Counted from the first letter of the stretch, positions 1-9,930 are shown. The stretch: DNA of 64,000 nucleotides from Runella limosa DSM 17973 (GCF_000482465.1 NZ_AXVJ01000025.1:186001-250000), one strand, 5' to 3'. Numbers and translations are program-made. The notes: generated by a model not told the origin, from the sequence alone.

Positions 1-456
1 CAACCCTACTGTTCCAAGTACTTGCGAGGTTTGTTGACGGGCAGAGTGGCGCGCGGTAACGTGACCAATTTCGTGCCCTAGTACCCCCATAAACTCGGCT
101 TCATTATTAAAATGGGCCATGATTCCTCTCGTAAAATACACATACCCACCTGGGACGGCAAAGGCATTTACCACTGGCGAGTCAACAATATGAAACTGGT
201 ATTTCAAATCGGGGCGGTGCGAGATAGCCCCCATCGACTTCCCCTTTTCATTGATAAAGTTTTGTAGTTTCGCATCCTCGTACAAGCCCATCGTAGCTAC
301 AATCGACGGGTGAGACTGAGCCCCAAGGGCAATTTCTTGCTCTTGCGACATGAAGATAATTTCTTTTTTGCCTGTAACGGGGTTTCGGGAACAGCTTTGC
401 AAGCCCAAAGTCGCCGCCGCTACAAAGTATAACCACAAATGTGAGGTCTTTCTCAT
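1..456 (-). CDS. M48 family metalloprotease, lipoprotein (N-terminal part only)
   Basis: Runs off the left edge, so only the first 152 codons are seen. Translation from the ATG at 456 gives a signal sequence ending in a lipobox (LQSC, about residue 22), then a conserved NPVTGKKE segment and, near the edge, GHEIGHVTARH. That holds the HExxH zinc motif of the M48 (Ste24/HtpX/BepA-like) peptidases. Family members with this layout are membrane-anchored periplasmic proteases or chaperones for outer membrane protein quality control. The third zinc ligand and catalytic C-terminus lie outside the window. It is divergent from the GH16 gene, with 95 bases between. Family assignment is firm; substrate unknown. 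Confidence 0.9.
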   Translation of the reverse strand, partial: MRKTSHLWLYFVAAATLGLQSCSRNPVTGKKEIIFMSQEQEIALGAQSHPSIVATMGLYEDAKLQNFINEKGKSMGAISHRPDLKYQFHIVDSPVVNAFAVPGGYVYFTRGIMAHFNNEAEFMGVLGHEIGHVTARHSARQQTSQVLGTVGL

Positions 457-551
457 AGATAATTAAGAATAAATTAAAAGATACGAATCTATATAATTGA
501 CACAAATTTCCAAAAAAGTAACCATTAAGTCACTATAAAATCCACATCCTA

Positions 552-1436
552 ATGCAATTCAAACCTACCAAATACTTACTAAAAAAATACCAATCGACAT
601 TTTTATCCTTTTTAGGATTATTATTGGGAGTTGTGGGGATTCCGTATCATATTTTTGGGCAAAAAATTCCCCAATATACAGGATACGCATTGGTATGGTC
701 GGATGAGTTTTCCAACGACGGAACTCCTAACCCCCAAAACTGGGCTTTTGAAAAAGGATTTGTTCGCAACCACGAGTTACAATGGTACCAACCCGACAAT
801 GCGTACGTCAAAAAAGGTAAACTTATCATCGAAGGACGGCGCGAGCAAAAGCCCAACCCAACATACAGCGCACAAAGCCAAGATTGGCGCAAACAGCGTG
901 CCAACATCGACTATACCGCCGCTAGTTTAAAAACGCAAGGTCTGCACAGTTGGCAATATGGTCGCTTCGAAATGCGGGCTAAGATAGATACGCAAGCGGG
1001 AATTTGGCCTGCATTTTGGACGCTAGGCGTAGAAGGCGAATGGCCGCGCAACGGCGAAATCGACATCATGGAGTTTTACCGTGGTATGCTGTTGGCCAAT
1101 GTAGCGTGGGGAAGCGAAACTCGTTTCAAAGCGATTTGGCGCGACCTTAAAAAACCGATTGAGACGTTTCAAGACCCACGTTGGCGCAAGAAATTTCACG
1201 TGTGGCGCATGGACTGGGACGAAAAAGCCATTCGGCTTTACGTGGATGGTGAGTTGCTGAATTTTGTGGAACTTCAATATACCATCAACCAAGACGGGAC
1301 GCAGAAAAACCCATTTATGCAGCCTCACTATTTGTTGCTCAACCTCGCCATCGGCGGCGACAACGGGGGCGACCCTTCTTCTAGTCAATTTCCGTCCAAA
1401 TACATCATCGACTACGTACGCGTGTATCAAAAATAA
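552..1436 (+). CDS. Exported glycoside hydrolase family 16 (beta-glucanase-like)
   Basis: 294 aa. An N-terminal hydrophobic signal (about residues 15-36) is followed by a single GH16 jelly-roll domain. The active-site signature EIDIME is at residues 169-174, giving E169 as nucleophile and E174 as acid/base by family rule. Aromatic substrate-binding stretches (IWPAFWTLG before it, WRMDWDEKAIRLYVDG after it) fit the fold. GH16 enzymes cleave beta-1,3/1,4-glucans or galactans; the exact glycan cannot be read from this sequence. The next gene starts 9 bases downstream and is probably cotranscribed. No CBM or sorting domain is present, so it is likely periplasmic or freely secreted. Confidence 0.93.
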   Translation: MQFKPTKYLLKKYQSTFLSFLGLLLGVVGIPYHIFGQKIPQYTGYALVWSDEFSNDGTPNPQNWAFEKGFVRNHELQWYQPDNAYVKKGKLIIEGRREQKPNPTYSAQSQDWRKQRANIDYTAASLKTQGLHSWQYGRFEMRAKIDTQAGIWPAFWTLGVEGEWPRNGEIDIMEFYRGMLLANVAWGSETRFKAIWRDLKKPIETFQDPRWRKKFHVWRMDWDEKAIRLYVDGELLNFVELQYTINQDGTQKNPFMQPHYLLLNLAIGGDNGGDPSSSQFPSKYIIDYVRVYQK

Positions 1437-1444
1437 ACATTGCT

Positions 1445-1828
1445 ATGAAATCACTCTTCTTGCCCGTGTTTTTCCTTCTTTCGTGGAAGGTATTTGCTCA
1501 AAATCCTGAAAAAATCGTTCAGCAGCAATTGGACGCTTACAACCGCCAAGACCTCAAAGCCTTTGTGGCAACCTACAGCGATACCGTTGAGATTTACAGT
1601 TTTCAAAACGCCAAACCGCGCGTTTTGACTAAGAAAGACTTGGAAGATGATTACGGAAGTCTTTTCAAAAAGTTTCCCCAAAACTTCGCTGCCTTGCACG
1701 GGCGAATTATTCAGGGCAACTACGTCATTGACAAAGAATACATTACGGGACGCGGCCAAGAATTTTCGGCCACCGCCATTTATCTGGTGGAGAAAGGACT
1801 GATACGCAAAGTATGGTTTTTACGCTAA
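1445..1828 (+). CDS. Exported SnoaL-like / NTF2-fold protein
   Basis: 127 aa. A cleavable signal peptide (through about residue 19, ending VFAQ) precedes a compact domain with the SnoaL/NTF2-like pattern: an N-terminal helix with QQQLDAYNRQD, then FVATYSDTVEIYSF and a C-terminal beta strand ending in KVWFLR. The family includes ketosteroid-isomerase-like enzymes and many non-enzymatic binding proteins, so no reaction can be assigned. It starts 9 bases after the GH16 stop and probably shares its mRNA. Three hairpin repeats follow the stop codon. Confidence 0.8.
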   Translation: MKSLFLPVFFLLSWKVFAQNPEKIVQQQLDAYNRQDLKAFVATYSDTVEIYSFQNAKPRVLTKKDLEDDYGSLFKKFPQNFAALHGRIIQGNYVIDKEYITGRGQEFSATAIYLVEKGLIRKVWFLR

Positions 1829-1840
1829 AACAAGCTGCAC

Positions 1841-1985
1841 AAGCTGCCCTCAAACTATAATTTGGGGGCAAAATGGACTAGCGTCTCTAAGCTGCCCCCG
1901 AACTATAATTCGGGGGGCAAAACGGCCTCGCGTCTCTAAGCTGCCCCCGAACTATGATTCGGGGGCAAAACGGACTAGCGTCTCC
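1841..1985. repeat. Three tandem 48-49 bp hairpin-bearing repeats between convergent genes
   Basis: Units at about 1841-1888, 1889-1937 and 1938-1985. Units 2 and 3 each contain a near-perfect stem, GCCCCCGAA facing TTCGGGGGC around a six-base loop (CTATAA or CTATGA). Unit 1 is a degraded version (GCCCTCAAA/TTTGGGGGC). A conserved tail near ACGGACTAGCGTCTC links the units. They lie between the 3' ends of two convergent genes, so they could terminate transcription from both sides. Confidence 0.85.
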
Positions 1986-1999
1986 GACGCAAAACCGAA

Positions 2000-4414
2000 T
2001 TATTCAACCCGAATCAGCGAGACTTCCGCCACTTGTAAGCCCCGCTCTGCCTCTTTACAATTCCATTGAAAAACAACCTCACCGTTTTTAATCGCCTCGG
2101 CAGGCACTTCAAATTCATATTCAGGTTGTTCACCCAGTTTGATGTAATCATGGATGAAAACGCCACTAGAAGTCATCATTCGCACGTTAGACTTAAACCT
2201 GCCGCTATAGACCACCTTTACTTTGTACTTGACTCCTTTTTCAAGTTGGTCGTACTTGATTTTCAGAATGTTATCGTACAACACTTCGATTTGACTCGTC
2301 CATGCCCTCGGCACAGCTGGAACGGGCGTGCTCATTCTTGGGTAGCTATCAAAATATTCTTTGGGTAAGTTCATCCCATAACCTATACGCGATGACTGAA
2401 GGCTTTCGGGGTCGTTGTTCCAATTATACTTAGTCGTCACTACCCTTGCCCGACTAGTAGGATTCATAAATTGGTCGTAGATACCGCCCTTGCCTGGGTA
2501 GGTACGACTGAGCAAACGCGCCAATGCCTGTTGTCCCTGCGTGTCGTCCATTCTTTCCAGTTTTTTGAGCTCGCGCATGAGCCAAGGCGCGTCGTTGAGC
2601 GGGTAATCGAGGTTATCAATAAAATTGCCCCGACCTGGCATAGCGCCGTGTTTTGCCACTGTCAGCTGCGCCCCAATACTTCGATGAAGCGAGTCTGCCA
2701 AGGCAAGGCATTTTTCTCTTAAAGGTACAGCAACGGGTTCATTCCACGCTTTACTCAAAACCTCCATCGCTTTCTGAGCCCTAGTTTGAGCATTGCCTTC
2801 ACCAAACTTCAAGAGGTCGTAGGCTTGTCGTTCCAATTGAGCTTCGTAGAGGCTTCTTTCCCGAATATACGCATCGAAATACGCCCGAATCTGCCCCATT
2901 TGGAAACGCGGATTGGCCAACAAAACAGGCGAAGCTGCTTGTTCCATTTTCTGCCATCGAAGTAGTGTCCGTTCGATTTGATTGGCGGCCAACACAGGTC
3001 CTTTAATGTTGGTTTCTAATTCTGATAAGCCCAACGCCCCATCCATGGCCAAATCTGCCCCAAAAAACAAACGGCTGTAATCTTTCAACGTTTCTCTGAC
3101 GTCCATTTTGGGATCCCAATCTTGGTCACTCCAGATAAATTTGTTCACATCGTCGTTGGTTCCTTCCGAATAACTGATGCTTCCAATGCAATACGGAGCG
3201 ACGATATTGTGGAAAAACTTCTGGTCTTTGGGACGAGGATTTACCGCTTCGCGTCCGAGTGTAACCGCCCAAGCAGGATCCCAGTCAGGTTCGGGGTATT
3301 GCGCGGCGATGGAATGCGTAATGTCTGGATAGTTCCGAATAGGAATCGACGGCTTCACAGTTTTACGGATTTGGTCAATCGGCACTTTTACCCAAGGCCC
3401 ATAGACAATACCTCCCAACCAAGGATACCCTTTGTTGACATGGCGAAAAAACGCGTCAAACCACGCTTTGGTCGGTTTGAACGACTGGGGCGAAATCCAA
3501 ATTTTGGCGTTAGGATGGTATTTGTTTAACAGCAATGCCATTTTATCCATCCACTCAAAAAGCTCGTCGGGTTCGAGCTCGCCTGGGTCGCCACCTGGTA
3601 CAAAAACGGCGTCTATTTTTGAGACTGCTTTAAAGACCGTCTCGCGGGCGGCCAACTCATTTTTTACTTTTTCGGGGGTAGTAAAGTCTTTGCCAATGTT
3701 GGGATACCACATCCAAACATCCAGCCCGTAACGTTGGCAAATCCGTGCTTGTTCTTTGACCATGTCCAACGTTGCCAATTTCATGTGGCGGCTGGTAGGC
3801 TCGTCGTCGGTGCCTGGCGGGAGAATTTCGATACTATTAGCTCCAAAAAGTGCCAATTCGCGGATGTATTGGTCGTACTGCGCCACGGTAAAGGCATCGT
3901 ACGAGTTGGTTTTGGGGCGATAACCCAACTGGTGTCCTCGGACGAGGTATTTGGGACTAGTAGAAAGTCGCAAATCGGCAGGAAAACGAATTTGTCCTTG
4001 GGTGATTTCGGCCTTGCGGAGCAAACGCCCCACCCCGTACAAGACGCCTCGTACGTCTTTTCCCGCAATCACAACTGCTTTTTTATCGGCCAACGCCACC
4101 ATCCGAAAGCCTTCTTGGGTAGGTGCTGCCAACCGAAGTAAGTCTGTTCGTAGCGTCGAGGGTAATTCCGTGAGGTTTTTATCCAGCACCAAATAAATAC
4201 TGGCACTTGTAGTTTCAGAAAAATTGGGAGAAACGCTGGGTTTAATTCCCGAACGCTTTGCAATTTCTTCCTGCAAAATGTTTACAATTTCTTTGAAAGC
4301 AGTGGCATCGGCAGGGCGATGGTGAATACTGGCTTGGGTCAGGTCTATCCACGATTGGGCATAGCCGACGTGGAAAACAACAAAAAAGAGGAGTGCGGTT
4401 AAAATAGATTTCAT
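2000..4414 (-). CDS. Exported glycoside hydrolase, GH20/GH67-like N-domain plus TIM barrel
   Basis: 804 aa with a signal peptide (ends GYAQ, residue 19). Residues about 20-150 look like the small alpha/beta N-terminal domain shared by GH20, GH67, GH84 and GH115 enzymes (VVIAGKDVRGVLYGVGRLL). A TIM-barrel-like region follows with GHQLGYRPKTNSYD, IEILPPGTDDE, DVWMWYPN, VFVPGGDPGELEPDEL and SYSEGTNDDVNKF. The C-terminal ~150 residues form a beta-rich domain. Acidic residues in the barrel are plausible catalysts, but I cannot assign a GH family with certainty. It is the last gene of the minus-strand SusC/SusD locus, separated from susD by 126 bases holding a strong hairpin. Likely acts on oligosaccharides in the periplasm. 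Confidence 0.65.
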   Translation of the reverse strand: MKSILTALLFFVVFHVGYAQSWIDLTQASIHHRPADATAFKEIVNILQEEIAKRSGIKPSVSPNFSETTSASIYLVLDKNLTELPSTLRTDLLRLAAPTQEGFRMVALADKKAVVIAGKDVRGVLYGVGRLLRKAEITQGQIRFPADLRLSTSPKYLVRGHQLGYRPKTNSYDAFTVAQYDQYIRELALFGANSIEILPPGTDDEPTSRHMKLATLDMVKEQARICQRYGLDVWMWYPNIGKDFTTPEKVKNELAARETVFKAVSKIDAVFVPGGDPGELEPDELFEWMDKMALLLNKYHPNAKIWISPQSFKPTKAWFDAFFRHVNKGYPWLGGIVYGPWVKVPIDQIRKTVKPSIPIRNYPDITHSIAAQYPEPDWDPAWAVTLGREAVNPRPKDQKFFHNIVAPYCIGSISYSEGTNDDVNKFIWSDQDWDPKMDVRETLKDYSRLFFGADLAMDGALGLSELETNIKGPVLAANQIERTLLRWQKMEQAASPVLLANPRFQMGQIRAYFDAYIRERSLYEAQLERQAYDLLKFGEGNAQTRAQKAMEVLSKAWNEPVAVPLREKCLALADSLHRSIGAQLTVAKHGAMPGRGNFIDNLDYPLNDAPWLMRELKKLERMDDTQGQQALARLLSRTYPGKGGIYDQFMNPTSRARVVTTKYNWNNDPESLQSSRIGYGMNLPKEYFDSYPRMSTPVPAVPRAWTSQIEVLYDNILKIKYDQLEKGVKYKVKVVYSGRFKSNVRMMTSSGVFIHDYIKLGEQPEYEFEVPAEAIKNGEVVFQWNCKEAERGLQVAEVSLIRVE

Positions 4415-4458
4415 TGGTGCGTTATTTCAGAATCAGATTTTCCAAGTACAAAAAGAAT

Positions 4459-4487
4459 CTTCCCGAAAGTTTTGAACTTTCGGGAAG
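4459..4487. terminator. Strong hairpin between susD and the glycosidase gene
   Basis: CTTCCCGAAAGTT (4459-4471) pairs perfectly with AACTTTCGGGAAG (4475-4487) around TTG. No long T-run follows in the minus direction, so it may attenuate, or protect the mRNA 3' end of fecR-susC-susD rather than fully terminate. It shares the core CGAAAGTT/AACTTTCG with the hairpin at 41355-41387. Confidence 0.7.
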
Positions 4488-4540
4488 GCTGTAAGCATAG
4501 GAACTCTAATTTTTCAAAGTCAAATAGTGCCAAAAACTAC

Positions 4541-6214
4541 CTAATTCCAAGGCTTACTTGTGCCTTGAATGAGCCACATTTTGGCGTATGGGTGGTCTTT
4601 GCTTTGTCCTGATGGGATATAGTTGGTGCTTCCTAAACGTCCGACGGCTGAGTTATAATTGGTCAAATAAGAAGGATCTTGATTGGGGACAGGATACATA
4701 TAACGAATCGGCAAAGCTTTGCCATACTGCGCTACATCGCCCGCCTTCAACGCAGGAAAGCCCGTTCGTCTCCAGTCAAACCACGACTCAATGCCAAACC
4801 AAGAGGAAAGCCATTTTTGCTCCATAATTCGCTCCAGTTTGTTAGAGGCCGACGCATAACTAACCGATGCCTGTGCGTAGTATTTTTCATAGTCATAACT
4901 CGCCGTAAATACCCCTGCTTTATCCATCGAAGCACGAATGGCCTTTTTGTAGTGACCTTCAGCGTCGGTTGCACCAAAATTTCCCGCCAAAGCAGCTTCC
5001 GCCAAAATAAACTCTACCTCGGTGTACGTTATGATGTTCATTGGAACATAAGTATCCGTGTTTTTACGGTAGCGTTCGTGCAAAAACGAAATGTAAGGAT
5101 TGCGTTCGTTGTGATAGGCGGTTGCGTCGTTTCCTTTGTTATACGCAACTGCTTGCGTAATGGCCAAACCCACTGGCAAACCTACATACAAGGATGTATC
5201 CACATTGGTAGCTGTTGTGGGCACATACACCACCGAATAACTTTCGCCGTAGCTATTTTTTACCGTTACGGTTGTTTCTTTGGTGACTTTGGTATCCCAT
5301 TTACGCTGCACAGGTTGTATCCAACGTTGAAGACGCGGGTCATTTAGGGCGATTAACTTATTAACAAATGGCTGTCCGGGTTTCAGCAAAAAGTTGGGGT
5401 TCGGCGAATTGAGCGGGCCACCTGGGGCTGAATTATCGGCACTTGCTCCCACAAACGCCATCGAGGCATCATCGCTATTGCTCGTGAAAGCATCGGCGGA
5501 CGCTTCCGTAAATTCGGTTTGGATATTTACGCCCAATGCACTCATTTCTGAACGTTTATCGGCCAAGCGCAAGGCATAGCGCAAACGGAGCGAATTGGCC
5601 AATTTCCTCCATTTTTTTCCGTCTCCTTTGTACAAAATATCTGACGTTGGGTTGACGGCATCTTTGCTTTCAAGGCTATTGAGCAAGGTCACGGCTTGTT
5701 TCAAATCGGTCATAATACCTTTATACACGACGGCCTGCTCATCGTATTTTGGAAAAAATAAACCAGAAGATGCCTTGAGCGACTCAGTGTAAGGTATATC
5801 GCCGTACAAATCGGTTAATAAACCAAACACGGCCGACCGCATCGTGAGGGCGATGGCCTGAAAAAAGCGGTTATTTTCTTTGATGCCTTTGTCGTAAATC
5901 AACTGATTATTGCGCAAAATCTCATAATAACCGTTCCACGACTCTTGCGTCCAAGCGTATTGGTTGATGACTGCTGCCCCTTCGTTGGTTCCCGCCTGCA
6001 TGTACTGCATCGCTGCCCCAATTTTAGACCCGTCTCTGCCCAAGCTAAAGAAAGTTTTACCCGTGTTGGACAGTACGTAGGTCATAATATAGTTGGAAGA
6101 AACATCTTCTGGACTGTTGGGATTTTTGTCGATTTCGGTCAAATCTTGACACGAAAACAGCAAACCACCTACGGTTAAAGCGGCAATCCCTTTTTTTATG
6201 TTTGTGAATTTCAT
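4541..6214 (-). CDS. SusD/RagB-family glycan-binding lipoprotein
   Basis: 557 aa surface lipoprotein. The signal ends in a lipobox (LLFSC, cysteine about residue 22), followed by QDLTEIDKNPNSPEDV, the typical start of the SusD-like_2 group. Internal helices (EVEFILAEAAL, WFDWRRTGFP near the C-terminus) match the tetratricopeptide-like SusD core. SusD proteins cap the SusC channel and capture oligosaccharides or other ligands at the cell surface. The stop-to-start gap from the upstream susC is only 12 bases, so the two are cotranscribed. The substrate is not evident from the sequence. Confidence 0.95.
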   Translation of the reverse strand: MKFTNIKKGIAALTVGGLLFSCQDLTEIDKNPNSPEDVSSNYIMTYVLSNTGKTFFSLGRDGSKIGAAMQYMQAGTNEGAAVINQYAWTQESWNGYYEILRNNQLIYDKGIKENNRFFQAIALTMRSAVFGLLTDLYGDIPYTESLKASSGLFFPKYDEQAVVYKGIMTDLKQAVTLLNSLESKDAVNPTSDILYKGDGKKWRKLANSLRLRYALRLADKRSEMSALGVNIQTEFTEASADAFTSNSDDASMAFVGASADNSAPGGPLNSPNPNFLLKPGQPFVNKLIALNDPRLQRWIQPVQRKWDTKVTKETTVTVKNSYGESYSVVYVPTTATNVDTSLYVGLPVGLAITQAVAYNKGNDATAYHNERNPYISFLHERYRKNTDTYVPMNIITYTEVEFILAEAALAGNFGATDAEGHYKKAIRASMDKAGVFTASYDYEKYYAQASVSYASASNKLERIMEQKWLSSWFGIESWFDWRRTGFPALKAGDVAQYGKALPIRYMYPVPNQDPSYLTNYNSAVGRLGSTNYIPSGQSKDHPYAKMWLIQGTSKPWN

Positions 6215-6226
6215 CGCTACCCAATT

Positions 6227-9200
6227 TTAAAAGTCAACATTCAATTTGAAACCTACTGAGCCAGTGATTGGCATCACGTTGTAATATTCAACCCCCTGCG
6301 ACCAGCTGGTACCAGTGGGACGGAAGGCGCGCTCAGGATCCAAGCCCTTGATTCCGTGACGGGTCCACATGTACAAATTGTTCCCAACAATCGACAAAGA
6401 GGCGTTTTGAACTTTGAAACGGCTAACAAAGCTTTTTGGCAAAAAGTAAGTTACCGAAATTTCTCTCAACTTGACGTACGTGGCGCTGTACAAATTGCGG
6501 TCGGGGAAAGGACGATTGGCGTATCGGTACGCACTGAACGGATCAATCCATTTGCTACCAGCTCCTCCCAAATTTTCTACGTAAACGGTATTTCCTGCGG
6601 CATCTTTGGTGGCAAGAACCCCAGGGTTCAGGCTGGCATCTTGCAGGCGTTTGGCCGCCTCGGTGCTTCCTTCTGGCCACGCAAAACCTCCATAAGCAGC
6701 GTTTCTTCCTCCTACCCAATTTCCGAGATAAGCGTCTGGATTGGCTTTGATTTGCTCGGCAAGGCTACGCGACGGATCGTAAGGCACCCCCGATAGCGTC
6801 TCGTCTAGCATCCCGTTGTTGCCAAGAAACATCATGGTATTAGAGTAAAACTGTCCGCCTTGACGCCAGTCGATATTGGCAAATATGCTCAAGTTTTTGT
6901 AGCGAATGGTCGGCTGAATACCCATCAGGAAATTATGGTTAAAGTTGCCGATTTTCATCAAGTTGTTGGGGTCGTTATCGGTTTGGTAAAGCCCACCGCT
7001 GGTGACGATTGGGTAATTATAATAAGGAGACGACTTGTCTTTTACCCGCAACATAGGCGCCATATAAATATCGCCCACTTGCCCTCCTTCGTAGGTACGA
7101 ACCTCCGCGCCGCTGTACGATGTAAACGAGAAATACTTGATTCCTTCAGCCAACTTACGAATGTAGGTACGGTTGCGAGTCAAGGTAAAATTCATGTCCC
7201 ACGTAAAGTCTTTGGTTTTGATTGGGGTCGTGACTATCCCAATCTCAAAACCCTGACTTTCCACCAATCCCGCATTGATTTGCTTGTTGCTCGCTCCTGA
7301 TTCAATGGGTGTGACAATCGAAAGCACTTGGTTTCGGTTGCCGCGTTTGTAATAAGTGGCTTCTAGTCCAAGTCGGTTTTTGAAGAATTTAAAATCCACC
7401 CCAATCTCGTGCGACGTCGAAATTTCGGGCTTCAAATCAGGATTTCTAAGTACTCCCGCCATGTACATACGCTTGGCTGCACCCCAGTCGAGGGCGGTAC
7501 TGTAAGTTTGTGAACGGCTGTATGGGTCAACGTCGTTACCAACTTGGGCAAAACCTGCCCGCACTTTGGCAAAATCAACCCAAGATGGCATTTTGACTAC
7601 TTCTGACAACAAGACACTCAACGACGCCGACGGATAGAAGTACGAATTGTTTCCTTTTTTTAGAGTACTTGTCCAGTCGTTACGGGCGGTCAAATCCAAA
7701 TAAACAAAGTCCTTAAACCCAAGCGATGCCGACGCATACACGCCATAAAGCAGTTTTCTTGAAAAAGAACTCAGCGGATTGAACGTTCCAGGCGCACCGT
7801 TGGCAATGGTATATAACCCTGGAATGACGAGTTCGGTCGTGGCATTGTACAACGATTGGTAGTATTGTTCCAAACGGTTGGCACCTACCATCGCGTTGAG
7901 GTTCCAGCTGTTTTGAAAGCTCTTTTTATAATTGAGCATCAAATCCAAGTTCTGTTCTTTGCGGTAATCGTTGGAAATGGTATAACCACCTTTCAACGCT
8001 TCAAAATTGCTGTACGCTTTTTTGGCCTCAAAAATCTCGCTGTACGAATCCCGCGCGTATTTGCCCGTTAGGGTCAACTCATTGGTAAAATCATAATCCA
8101 TCTGAATCTTTGCCACCGTACGGTCGCGGCTAAAACCCGTCAGGTTTTCATAGACCAAAAAGAATGGGTTGTTTTGTTTGTCTTTGTATTTAAGTTGGGC
8201 AATTCCCTCTTGGCCTGGCAACCAATAGTTGCGTAAGTCGTTGATATTTACCTGCGAACCCATTTCATAAACACTTCTAACGGGGTCGTTGCGGCTGGCG
8301 TCAATCAAGGGGCGGTTGTCTGAGCCCGACTGGGTTACGTTCAAACTAACGGAAGTGCGGAATTTGTCCGTAATGTTATAAGCCGAGTTTAGGGCAATCG
8401 TTAAGCGCGACAAATCGGTATTGGGAATAATGCCCGAGTTGCTCATATTTCCTACCGATAGGCGGAAATTGCCTTTTTCATAATTGCCATTTACCGACAC
8501 GTTGTTGGTGTTGGTAACGCCCGTTTGAAAGAAATCATTGAAGCGGTTCGGGTACGAAATCAAGGGGGCTTTTTGACCGTTGCTGTTCCACAAAGCCCAG
8601 TTTTCGCCCGCATCCAAGGCAGCGCCCCAGCTTTCGTTTTCGGCTTCTTCCAGCACGTGCGCACCCGTTTTTCCCGAACCAAATTTGTTTTGAACGTGTA
8701 CATATTCCAGCGGTTTATCCATCACCACCGAGGTATTGAGAGAAACCCCAATGCCTTTTTTCCCTCCTGTCCCCGATTTGGTCGTAATCAAAACCACGCC
8801 ACTTCCTGCCCGCGAACCGTACAACGCCGCCGCGCTAGGTCCTTTCAAGATAGAAATGTTAGCAATGTCGTTGGGGTTAATGTCCGAAATTGGATTTCCC
8901 ATGTCGGCTCCCGCAAAGGAGTTGGTCATGCGGTTCGCAACGGGCACACCGTCAATCACAAACAAGGGCTGATTGTCGCTATTGAGGGAGTTAGCCCCGC
9001 GAATCACCATACTCACCGATGAGCCAACAGCGCCACCCATTTGCGAAATTTGAACCCCCGCCACTTTTCCCGCCAAGGTATTTAGAACGTTGTTTTGGGG
9101 CGTTTGGGTAAGGGCGGTACTTTCTACATTCCCCACCGAATAGCCCAGCGAGCGCTTTTCACGTTTGATACCCAAGGCGGTTACAACGGCCTCGTTTAGG

Positions 9201-9895
9201 ATAATGGCACTTTCTTCTAACTCTACTTGTAAGTTGGTTTTGTCTCCCAACGCCACCTCTTTGGTTTGGTACCCGATAAACGAAAATACCAACACCGACG
9301 TAGAAGCGGGGGCATCGATGCTAAATGAGCCATCACTTCCCGAAATCGTTCCCGTTTGGGTTCCTTTTATCACGACATTTACGCCAGGCAAAGGCGCTCC
9401 ATCCGATTTTGCCACCACCTTACCCGCAATCACCTTCACCAATTTTCGGGCAGGGGCTAATGCCTGTACTTCCGAAACTTGGGGTGTTGAGGTGGTTGCG
9501 GGGGGCGTTACTCGCAAGGGTTCCTGTACAAACCCCGCCCATTTGGTCATGGGCGTCAGTAGGTACAGATTTTTGTCGAGTTTTTCATAGCGTAGATTTA
9601 GTGTGGATGATATAAAATCTAGTTCTTTTTCAAGCGACCCAAACTGTTGCACCCCATACTCGATGGTTTTGTTTTCAACGGTTCGTCGGTCATAAGAAAA
9701 AGAAACTTTGTATCTGGACTGAAGATCTTTCAAAGCGCTTTTGAGCGATTTGGTCGTTGTTGACTTTTGGTACTGACCCTGAACTCCAGCTACTTCGCGC
9801 GAGGCCAGTAATTGTCCTGATGCCTGAAAGGCAAAGCAGCAAAACAGTAGCCCCAGCGCCTGTTGCCGTGATTTCCGACGGTAGAAACTTTTCAT
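6227..9895 (-). CDS. SusC/RagA-family TonB-linked outer membrane transporter with STN domain
   Basis: 1222 aa. Order of domains: signal region (1-27), STN domain (about 50-112, with LQSRYKVSFSYDRR), proline-rich linker, carboxypeptidase-regulatory-like domain (about 153-230, GVNVVIKGTQTGTISG), plug (about 245-375, LFVIDGVPVANR, ILKGPSAAALYGSRAG), then a long TonB-dependent beta-barrel ending in an aromatic C-terminus (LNVDF). The STN domain is the module that contacts a FecR anti-sigma factor, so this transporter can signal substrate uptake. It is preceded by fecR (35-base gap) and followed by susD (12 bases). Together they should import a ligand and switch on the divergent ECF sigma factor. 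Confidence 0.96.
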   Translation of the reverse strand: MKSFYRRKSRQQALGLLFCCFAFQASGQLLASREVAGVQGQYQKSTTTKSLKSALKDLQSRYKVSFSYDRRTVENKTIEYGVQQFGSLEKELDFISSTLNLRYEKLDKNLYLLTPMTKWAGFVQEPLRVTPPATTSTPQVSEVQALAPARKLVKVIAGKVVAKSDGAPLPGVNVVIKGTQTGTISGSDGSFSIDAPASTSVLVFSFIGYQTKEVALGDKTNLQVELEESAIILNEAVVTALGIKREKRSLGYSVGNVESTALTQTPQNNVLNTLAGKVAGVQISQMGGAVGSSVSMVIRGANSLNSDNQPLFVIDGVPVANRMTNSFAGADMGNPISDINPNDIANISILKGPSAAALYGSRAGSGVVLITTKSGTGGKKGIGVSLNTSVVMDKPLEYVHVQNKFGSGKTGAHVLEEAENESWGAALDAGENWALWNSNGQKAPLISYPNRFNDFFQTGVTNTNNVSVNGNYEKGNFRLSVGNMSNSGIIPNTDLSRLTIALNSAYNITDKFRTSVSLNVTQSGSDNRPLIDASRNDPVRSVYEMGSQVNINDLRNYWLPGQEGIAQLKYKDKQNNPFFLVYENLTGFSRDRTVAKIQMDYDFTNELTLTGKYARDSYSEIFEAKKAYSNFEALKGGYTISNDYRKEQNLDLMLNYKKSFQNSWNLNAMVGANRLEQYYQSLYNATTELVIPGLYTIANGAPGTFNPLSSFSRKLLYGVYASASLGFKDFVYLDLTARNDWTSTLKKGNNSYFYPSASLSVLLSEVVKMPSWVDFAKVRAGFAQVGNDVDPYSRSQTYSTALDWGAAKRMYMAGVLRNPDLKPEISTSHEIGVDFKFFKNRLGLEATYYKRGNRNQVLSIVTPIESGASNKQINAGLVESQGFEIGIVTTPIKTKDFTWDMNFTLTRNRTYIRKLAEGIKYFSFTSYSGAEVRTYEGGQVGDIYMAPMLRVKDKSSPYYNYPIVTSGGLYQTDNDPNNLMKIGNFNHNFLMGIQPTIRYKNLSIFANIDWRQGGQFYSNTMMFLGNNGMLDETLSGVPYDPSRSLAEQIKANPDAYLGNWVGGRNAAYGGFAWPEGSTEAAKRLQDASLNPGVLATKDAAGNTVYVENLGGAGSKWIDPFSAYRYANRPFPDRNLYSATYVKLREISVTYFLPKSFVSRFKVQNASLSIVGNNLYMWTRHGIKGLDPERAFRPTGTSWSQGVEYYNVMPITGSVGFKLNVDF

Positions 9896-9930
9896 ATAGA
9901 CAATGGTTTAATATTCTAAAAACCTAACAA

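Noticed and set aside
1841-1985. Possible CRISPR array near 1.9 kb
   Set aside because: Only three 48-bp units, degenerate and without spacer/repeat structure; better read as amplified hairpins.
4679-5347. 222-codon frame antisense to susD
   Set aside because: Shadow of a clear SusD gene; no start context or domain.
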